Source: DATAFT01 sp035544635 (GTDB taxonomy: Bacteria; Acidobacteriota; Thermoanaerobaculia; Multivoradales; Multivoraceae). From it: a stretch of 10,101 bases of DNA. The notes beneath the pieces were generated by a model that saw only the letters and a program-made list of their open reading frames with translations, did not search any database and had not been told where the DNA came from. The position numbers and the translations under genes were made by a program. The stretch covers positions 1 through 10,101 of the forward strand of contig DATKDQ010000182.1 of assembly GCA_035544635.1 (NCBI GenBank). Reading direction: 5' to 3'. Position 1 is the stretch's first letter; every line of letters starts with the position of its first letter. Positions 5,948 to 10,101 of the stretch are shown here, in pieces.

Positions 5948-7707
5948 CACCTCGTGAGCCAGGCGAAGGGCTGCGGCTTGCGGGTGGCCTTGGGGTCGAT
6001 CCGGACGTTGACCAGAGCCGGCACGTCGGCGCTGAGCGCCTGGTCGAGCGCGGGGCCGAGCTCGGCCGCCGAGGCGGCGTAAAAGCCGCGCCCACCGAAC
6101 GCCTCCATCACCTTCTCGTAGCGTGCGTCCGGGAGATACGCGGTGGTGGGGATGCGGCGCCGATCGAGCTCGGTGACCCCGGAGCCGATGCCGCCGTTGT
6201 TGATCACCACCCAGGTGATCGGCAGCGCATGGCGACATGCCACCTCGACCTCCATGCCGCTGAACCCGAACGCGGAGTCACCCTGGATGCACACCACCTT
6301 GCGCTCGGGGTGAACGGCGGCGGCGGCGATCGCGAAGCCGCAGCCGACACCCATGGTGCCGAAGGTGCCGGCGTCGAGGCGCGTGCGCGGCTCCTGGTTC
6401 GGCAGCACGGTGCGCGAGATGTCCATGGTGTTGGCGCCCTCGCAGACCAGGAACGCGTTTCCCGGCAGCCGGTCGCGGATCTCGCGCAGCGCGCGGTAGT
6501 AGCCCATCGGCTCGACGTCGCTCCGCATCATCGCCTCGACCGCGGCGGTGTTCTTGGCGCCGGACCCGGCGAGCGCCTGCCGCCAGGGACTGTCGGCGGC
6601 GTGGGTGAAGGGGTCGACGTCGAACGCCTCGAGCACCTGCGTCAGGACGCTTCGCGCGTCGCCCACCAGCGGGACCTCGACCGGGACGTTGGTGCCGATC
6701 TCCTCGGCGGCGATGTCGAGCTGGATCAGGCGCGCGTCGCCCGCGAAGCGCGGCGGCTGGCCGAAGTGGAGGATCCAGTTGAGGCGAGCGCCGATGAGGA
6801 ACACCACGTCCGCGTTGGCGAGCGCGAAGGACCGTGCGGCCGCGGTGCACAGCGGGTGATCGTCGGGGATCACGCCCTTGCCCATCGGCGTCGGCAGGAA
6901 CGGAAGGCACGCACGCTCGACCAAGGCGCGCACCTCGGCCTCGGCGCGGCTCCAGGCGGCGCCCTTGCCGACGACGACGAGCGGCCGCTCGGCCGCGCGC
7001 AGGAGCGCGAGCGCGCGCTCGATCGACCGCGGATCCGCCAGCGGGCGGGGCGGGTCCGGACAGCGCGGCGGGAGCTCGAGCTGCGCGGGATCCATGCGCC
7101 CGTCGATCTGGTCGCTCGGGAGGTCGAGGTAGACCGCGCCGGGGCGCCCATAGAGGCTGGCGCGCACCGCCTGCTCGACGAAGATCGGGACGCGGCGGAG
7201 GCTGTCGGGGCGGGCGCTGTACTTGGCGAAGATGCGGGCGGCGTCGACCTGTGGGCACTCCTGGAAGGCGCCCTTGCCCTCGAGGTAGGTCTCGCTCGAT
7301 CCCGAGAGCAGCAGCATCGGCCAGCAGTTGCTCTGCGCGTTGGCGAGCCCGGCCAGGCCGTGGATCATCCCGGGGCCCGACACCGTGAGGCACGCGCCGG
7401 GGCGGCCGGTGAGGTAACCGACGGCGCCCGCGGCGTAGCTCGCCGCCTGCTCGTTGCGAAAGCCGAAGTACTGGATGCCTTCCTTCTGCGCCGCGGCGGC
7501 CACGCCGTAGACCGGATAGCCGACGATGCCGAACATGTACTCGACGCCCTGCGCCTTGAGCGCACGGGCGATGACGGTGCCGCCACGGATCTCGGCCGCT
7601 GCCGCCGTGCCGGCGGGAACCGGCGCGCGCTCGGGAGGGGCGGCGGAGGTCTCGGGCCGAACGGCGCCGCCGCGGGCCTCTAGGGAGCGATCGCGCTGAT
7701 CCGTCAT
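5947..7707 (-). CDS. ThDP-dependent 2-hydroxyacyl-CoA lyase / oxalyl-CoA decarboxylase family enzyme
   Basis: 586-residue cytosolic enzyme. The family either cleaves 2-hydroxyacyl-CoA to formyl-CoA plus an aldehyde or decarboxylates oxalyl-CoA to formyl-CoA. Order: N-terminal pyrimidine-binding domain (about 40-205) with GTVIARALKAQGVEYMFGIV and catalytic-type Glu E86 in FRNEQAASYAAGA; central domain (about 225-365) with PFLPTPMGKGVIPDDHPLC and GARLNWILHFGQPPRF; C-terminal pyrophosphate domain with GANTMDISRTVLPN, RLDAGTFGTMGVG, and the GDS (476-478) to NN (503-504) ThDP/Mg motif. These segments and the end ATRKPQPFAWLTR closely follow human HACL1 as I remember it, so lyase is more likely than acetolactate synthase. 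Oddities: a Pro/Ala-rich N-terminal extension of some 25 residues, and NNGGIG where relatives usually have Tyr (GIY). Start ATG 7705-7707 has a strong AGGGAGG at 7714-7720. It follows the selenoredoxin gene by 11 nt. No formyl-CoA transferase gene is nearby, so the substrate stays open. Confidence 0.9.
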   Translation of the reverse strand: MTDQRDRSLEARGGAVRPETSAAPPERAPVPAGTAAAAEIRGGTVIARALKAQGVEYMFGIVGYPVYGVAAAAQKEGIQYFGFRNEQAASYAAGAVGYLTGRPGACLTVSGPGMIHGLAGLANAQSNCWPMLLLSGSSETYLEGKGAFQECPQVDAARIFAKYSARPDSLRRVPIFVEQAVRASLYGRPGAVYLDLPSDQIDGRMDPAQLELPPRCPDPPRPLADPRSIERALALLRAAERPLVVVGKGAAWSRAEAEVRALVERACLPFLPTPMGKGVIPDDHPLCTAAARSFALANADVVFLIGARLNWILHFGQPPRFAGDARLIQLDIAAEEIGTNVPVEVPLVGDARSVLTQVLEAFDVDPFTHAADSPWRQALAGSGAKNTAAVEAMMRSDVEPMGYYRALREIRDRLPGNAFLVCEGANTMDISRTVLPNQEPRTRLDAGTFGTMGVGCGFAIAAAAVHPERKVVCIQGDSAFGFSGMEVEVACRHALPITWVVINNGGIGSGVTELDRRRIPTTAYLPDARYEKVMEAFGGRGFYAASAAELGPALDQALSADVPALVNVRIDPKATRKPQPFAWLTR

Positions 7708-7713
7708 GGCCAA

Positions 7714-7720
7714 CCTCCCT
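7714..7720 (-). promoter_or_regulatory. Strong ribosome binding site of the lyase gene
   Basis: AGGGAGG on the minus strand, 6 nt before the ATG at 7707; it overlaps the TAG stop codon of the upstream gene. It fixes the lyase start and suggests independent, efficient initiation within the operon. Confidence 0.8.
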
Positions 7721-8873
7721 ACGGTGCCGTCTCCTCGGGCGGCAGCTCGAGGGGACGATAGTACGGCTTGTCGCCCAACGAGCGGAACTTCGCGAGCCAG
7801 TTCCGCATCGTCTCTTCCCGCTCGAGGAACGACCAGTCCTGCCGGTGGTAGTTCCACGACTCCGGGTTGAGCTTCTGCGCCTCGTCCCAGAACCTGTTCG
7901 CGCGCTCCTGGTCGCCCTGGAGGAAGAACCACACGCCCAACTTGAAGGTGGGCTCCGCGAGCGCCTCGGCCTCGCCGCGCTTCGGGATGCGGGCCAACAC
8001 CTGCTCGCGGTCCTCGACGTACCGGCTGCTCGCGCCGTTCTTGACCCAGTCGTAGATGGCGGGACGGTAGACGTCGTTGCCGAACTTCATGCTGCCCATG
8101 GTGTAGGACTTCGAGTAGGCGTCCTCGTCGTGGCGGAGGATGCGCCCCTCCTCGTCGATCCACACCGCGGTCGGGACGTTGACCATGTTGTAGAGGCTCG
8201 ACACCGTGTGGTTGACGTCGACCAGCGCGGTGAACGTCGCGTTGGCGGCGTCGTAGAACCTTCCTGCCGCGGCCTCACCGCCGGTGTCCTGCGCGACCGC
8301 GACGATCTCGAGACCCGAGCCCTGCAGATCCTGGTACACCTCCTGCCAACCTGGCAGGTCGAGGCTGCATCCTCACCACGAGGCCCAGGTGATGAGGAGC
8401 ACCTTCTTGCCGCGGAAGTCCGAGAGCTCGACGGGGTTGCCCTGGCGATCGGGGAGCGTGAAGTCGGGCGCCATCCCCTCCTCGAGGAAGGCGCGCCGGA
8501 TCGCGGGGATCTCGCCGAAGCTCCACACCCCCGCTTCACGGTCGGCGACGTAGCGCTGGCCGAGCCGGTCGGCGAGCTCGGTCACCGAGACCCAGCGATC
8601 GGGATCGCGCGCGAGGAAGATCTCCGAGTCGCGGTCCTGGCGGACTGGGATGCAGAGCTCGTCGAGGCACGCCCCTTCGGGCTTGAGCACGAACCCGTTG
8701 ACGCGCGGCAGGTCTTCCGCGGTCACCCACAGGTCGGTGGGATCGGGCAGCGTGCGCTCGACGCGGACCGCGCCGTCGCCGTAGAGGACGGTGACGGGTC
8801 CGGCGCTCACCACGCCGGCTCCCGAGGCGGCAGCTCCCGCGATCGCGAGGAAGGCGACGAATCGTCGCTGCAT
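7719..8873 (-). CDS. Exported thioredoxin-fold (redoxin/TlpA-like) selenoprotein, Sec at residue 167
   Basis: 384 residues if the in-frame UGA at 8373-8375 is read as selenocysteine. N-terminal signal peptide (about 1-25, MQRRFVAFLAIAGAAASGAG then VVSAG); a small domain (about 26-120) with a CX4C pair C69/C74 (PEGACLDELCIPV); a redoxin domain (about 135-265) with APDFTLPDRQGNPVELSDF, KKVLLITWASW-U-GCSLDLPGWQ and the cis-Pro loop VNVPTAVWIDEEGRI; and a C-terminal TPR-like helical part (about 310-355, GVWFFLQGDQERANRFWDEA). U167 falls exactly where thioredoxins have the nucleophilic Cys (WASWCGPC), and both sides of the UGA are in frame and needed to make one complete fold. A SECIS-like hairpin follows the UGA. 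Thioredoxin-like selenoproteins are known in bacteria; whether this exact UGCS type is described I cannot check. Start ATG 8871-8873 has AGGAGG 6 nt upstream. First gene of the operon with the lyase. A Cys/Trp-to-stop mutation is the alternative. Fits a periplasmic thiol oxidoreductase or peroxidase role. Confidence 0.88.
8339..8364 (-). promoter_or_regulatory. Bacterial SECIS-like hairpin downstream of in-frame UGA
   Basis: In the transcript, CCUGCC (8358-8353) pairs perfectly with GGCAGG (8347-8342) over the 5-nt loop AGGUU (8352-8348). The stem extends through CCU (8364-8362) pairing with AGG (8341-8339), with a CGA bulge on the 5' side. Twenty nt separate the UGA from the loop. Bacterial SECIS elements lie inside the coding region just after the UGA, and their apical loop carries a GU recognised by SelB; E. 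coli fdhF has the loop AGGUCU about 17 nt after its UGA. Spacing, bulge and loop all match that pattern. Confidence 0.75.
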
Positions 8874-8879
8874 CGGTAA

Positions 8880-8885
8880 CCTCCT
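8880..8885 (-). promoter_or_regulatory. Ribosome binding site of the selenoprotein gene
   Basis: AGGAGG on the minus strand, 6 nt from the ATG at 8873. It decides the start and rejects the long upstream extension of this frame across the divergent gene. Confidence 0.85.
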
Positions 8886-8905
8886 GAGGTCGACAAGCCG
8901 CCGTG

Positions 8906-8914
8906 AGCGTATCA
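8906..8914 (-). promoter_or_regulatory. Candidate extended -10 box for the selenoprotein-lyase operon
   Basis: Minus strand TGATACGCT: a TGn extension followed by the hexamer TACGCT, ending about 32 nt before the ATG. This would leave a short leader of roughly 25 nt holding the ribosome site. No convincing -35 box is seen. It lies in the 96-nt gap between two divergent genes. Confidence 0.3.
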
Positions 8915-8951
8915 GGTCGAACTCCGAGGCGAGCAGGCGGAAGGCGTCGGT

Positions 8952-8957
8952 TAGACT
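8952..8957 (+). promoter_or_regulatory. Candidate -10 box for the hotdog thioesterase gene
   Basis: TAGACT on the plus strand ends 12 nt before the ATG at 8970. No ribosome site is present between them, so transcription could begin a few bases from the start codon (leaderless mRNA). No clear -35 box. Confidence 0.3.
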
Positions 8958-8969
8958 GCGGCGCTCGCG

Positions 8970-9836
8970 ATGGCGTATCCGCCTCCCGATCACTACCTGA
9001 GCGATCTCGGGTTCCATCTCACGCTCGGCGGCGAGGAGAGCCACGTGGCGTTCGAGGTCGAGGCCACGCTCTGCGCCCCGGGCGGTGGGGTCCTGCTCGG
9101 GGTTCTGGCGACGGCGATCGACATGGCGGCGGGGAGTCTCTCGGCGCGTCACGCCGCGCCGGAGTGGGTGGCCACCAGCGACATCGCGATCGATCTGGTC
9201 GACCCGATCGAGCCCGGCCCGGCGCGAGTCGATTGCCGCCTCGGGCGGCGCGGCCGTGCTCTCGTGAGCCTCGACCTCGACCTGCACGGCGGCCACGCCG
9301 CCGGGTCGCCGCGGCGCGGTCTGGCGACGGCGGCGTTCGCGGTGCTTCCGAACCCGGGTCGCGATCAGGGGGGCCGGCGCGGGCACGACCCTGGTGGCCG
9401 GGAGAGCGGCGGTGCCGGTGGTCCGGAGAGCGGCGGTTCCGCAGCACGAGAGAACGGCGGCACGAGGGACGTGTCGTCGCATCCGCCGAGCGCGCGCGCG
9501 GCGCTGCCGCTTCACGAGCGCCTCGGGATCCGCACCCTCGAGGGCGCCGCCGGCACGGTCGAGGCCGAGCTCGCCGACTACGTCCGCAACACCTTCGGCG
9601 CGCTCCAGGGCGGGGTCGTGGCGGTGCTCGGCGAGGCCGCGATCCTCGCGGCGACCGGGCGTCCGCTCTCGGCGCTCGCGGTGCGCTACCGGACGCTCGG
9701 ACGGCACGGGCCGTTCCGCGCCGAGGCCGAGGTGGTGTCGGGCGGCCTCGGCGGAGTCGCCCGCGCGGTGGTTCGCGACCAGGGCGCCCGCGGAGCCGTC
9801 GTGGCGGTGGCGATCGGCCGATCGGCAAGCCGCTGA
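8970..9836 (+). CDS. Tandem hotdog-fold protein, PaaI-like acyl-CoA thioesterase candidate
   Basis: 288 residues, cytosolic, no signal peptide. Two hotdog-like halves are joined by a Gly-rich linker. Half one (about 10-127) has the long central helix region PGGGVLLGVLATAIDMAAGSL (37-57; longest piece kept as motif) with D51 at the place of the PaaI-type acid, then strands WVATSDIAIDLVDPI and GRALVSLDLDLHG. Half two (about 180-284) has NTFGALQGGVVAVLGEAAIL with E222, then PLSALAVRYRTLG and GPFRAEAEVV. PaaI-like enzymes hydrolyse acyl-CoA thioesters; a tandem copy in one chain could form the usual hotdog dimer by itself. The linker (about 128-178) has three imperfect 8-residue repeats and is likely disordered. 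The gene is divergent from the selenoprotein-lyase operon and 97 nt from its first codon, so an acyl-CoA link to the lyase is plausible but inferred. Start ATG 8970 is the first in frame; no ribosome site is seen. It could also be a non-catalytic hotdog protein. Confidence 0.8.
   Translation: MAYPPPDHYLSDLGFHLTLGGEESHVAFEVEATLCAPGGGVLLGVLATAIDMAAGSLSARHAAPEWVATSDIAIDLVDPIEPGPARVDCRLGRRGRALVSLDLDLHGGHAAGSPRRGLATAAFAVLPNPGRDQGGRRGHDPGGRESGGAGGPESGGSAARENGGTRDVSSHPPSARAALPLHERLGIRTLEGAAGTVEAELADYVRNTFGALQGGVVAVLGEAAILAATGRPLSALAVRYRTLGRHGPFRAEAEVVSGGLGGVARAVVRDQGARGAVVAVAIGRSASR
9399..9470 (+). repeat. Three 24-bp tandem repeats inside the hotdog protein linker
   Basis: Units 9399-9422, 9423-9446 and 9447-9470 each contain a GAGAGCGGCGG-like core (third copy GAGAACGGCGG) at exact 24-nt spacing. 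They encode RESGGAGG, PESGGSAA and RENGGTRD. Whole-codon period keeps the frame, so copy number could vary without breaking the protein. Confidence 0.75.
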
Positions 9837-9902
9837 GGCGCCGGCGTAGAGCCGCACCTCGGGCTAGGAGTGTGTCCGAGTAACTGCGTCCCATCTACGC
9901 GG

Positions 9903-9932
9903 GGCGCGAAGCGCCAGCGCCGTCCGCGGCGC
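9903..9932. terminator. Paired hairpins between convergent genes
   Basis: GGCGC-GAA-GCGCC (9903-9915) and GCGCCG-TCCG-CGGCGC (9917-9932) lie between the stop of the plus-strand hotdog gene (9836) and the stop of the minus-strand oxidoreductase (9939). Both could end transcription from either side, though neither strand has a T-run, so intrinsic termination is uncertain. The rest of the 9837-9938 gap shows nothing else I can support. Confidence 0.4.
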
Positions 9933-9938
9933 CAAAGG

Positions 9939-10101
9939 CTAGGCGTAGGCGGCGAACACTTCCTCGAACGCCTGCATCTGGTTGCCCTCGGCCGACGACG
10001 GTACCAGGATCGGCGTCTTCATCCCGGTGTCGAACCACCTCTCGACGTCTTCGCGGACCTTCGCCGCCGGGCCGAACAGCGTGCAGTCGGCGAGCCACCG
10101 A
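9939..10101 (-). CDS. C-terminal 53 residues of a luciferase-like (LLM class) flavin-dependent oxidoreductase
   Basis: The frame enters from the right edge and ends at TAG 9939-9941. It reads RWLADCTLFGPAAKVREDV, then ERWFDTGMKTPILVPSSAEG, then NQMQAFEEVFAAYA. The pattern G-P-A-A-K-V-R-E followed by TPILVPSS and a final helix EEVFAAYA is the usual end of LLM-class F420- or FMN-dependent oxidoreductases (TIM-barrel fold). Most of the protein lies outside the window, so cofactor and substrate cannot be named. The overlapping 67-codon frame (9895-10098) has no such resemblance and is a shadow. Confidence 0.75.
   Translation of the reverse strand, partial: RWLADCTLFGPAAKVREDVERWFDTGMKTPILVPSSAEGNQMQAFEEVFAAYA

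Noticed and set aside
6229..7683. 484-codon plus-strand ORF
   Set aside because: Antisense to the lyase gene; Arg/Gly/Ala/His-rich with no family resemblance, as expected from GC-rich codon shadows.
5947..8163. Lyase frame extended to 8163
   Set aside because: It would overlap the selenoprotein gene; the ATG at 7707 has AGGGAGG at the right distance.
8373..8375. UGA as a true stop, giving a truncated 166-residue protein and a second gene starting near 8339
   Set aside because: The second frame would start in mid-fold without a ribosome site, and the UGA falls exactly on the redox-active position with a SECIS-like hairpin after it. A nonsense mutation cannot be fully excluded.
8970..9470. 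Acetolactate-synthase or sugar-enzyme links for the divergent gene
   Set aside because: Nothing in the sequence supports them; the two halves have hotdog-like helices and strands only.
8373..9857. Long minus-strand frame extending the selenoprotein upstream to 9857
   Set aside because: The upstream part is antisense to the hotdog gene; a signal peptide and strong AGGAGG mark the real start at 8873.

Overview
The window is a stretch of very GC-rich chromosome (long runs free of stop codons on both strands, G/C-ended codons) from what looks like a Gram-negative, probably environmental bacterium. Evidence for that lineage type: a MacA-like periplasmic adaptor with an ABC exporter, several exported proteins, a flavin-dependent luciferase-family oxidoreductase tail and a selenoprotein. 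Myxococcota- or Binatota-like groups would fit, but the sequence alone does not settle the taxon. No tRNA, rRNA, CRISPR array, insertion sequence or phage gene was seen.

Layout. From 1 to 8873 every gene is on the minus strand. Read in the direction of transcription, they form three blocks. Block A (8873 to 5264) is a tight operon: an exported thioredoxin-fold protein whose reading frame crosses an in-frame UGA at 8373-8375 (a strong selenocysteine candidate, with a SECIS-like hairpin just downstream), then a ThDP-dependent 2-hydroxyacyl-CoA lyase/oxalyl-CoA decarboxylase-type enzyme, then a small exported protein ending in a twin CX11C helical segment. Block B (5184 to 779), behind a terminator-like hairpin and an AT-rich promoter candidate, is a MacAB/LolCDE-type exporter: periplasmic adaptor, ATPase, a possible 28-codon mini-ORF, and two paralogous FtsX-type permeases. 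Block C is the N-terminal two thirds of a polyphosphate kinase 2, which runs off the left edge. On the plus strand (8970-9836), divergent from block A, is a tandem hotdog-fold thioesterase-like protein. It converges on the last 53 codons of a luciferase-like (LLM class) oxidoreductase on the minus strand at the right edge.

How the genes may work together. The exporter genes clearly form one machine. In block A the link between a periplasmic selenoredoxin, a cytosolic acyl-CoA lyase and a Cys-rich exported protein is not an operon I recognise. One reading is that the selenoprotein acts on disulfides of exported partners such as the twin CX11C protein, while the lyase and the divergent thioesterase share acyl-CoA chemistry. 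That is inference. The best-supported unusual feature is the selenocysteine codon, which simple gene calling would break into two ORFs.
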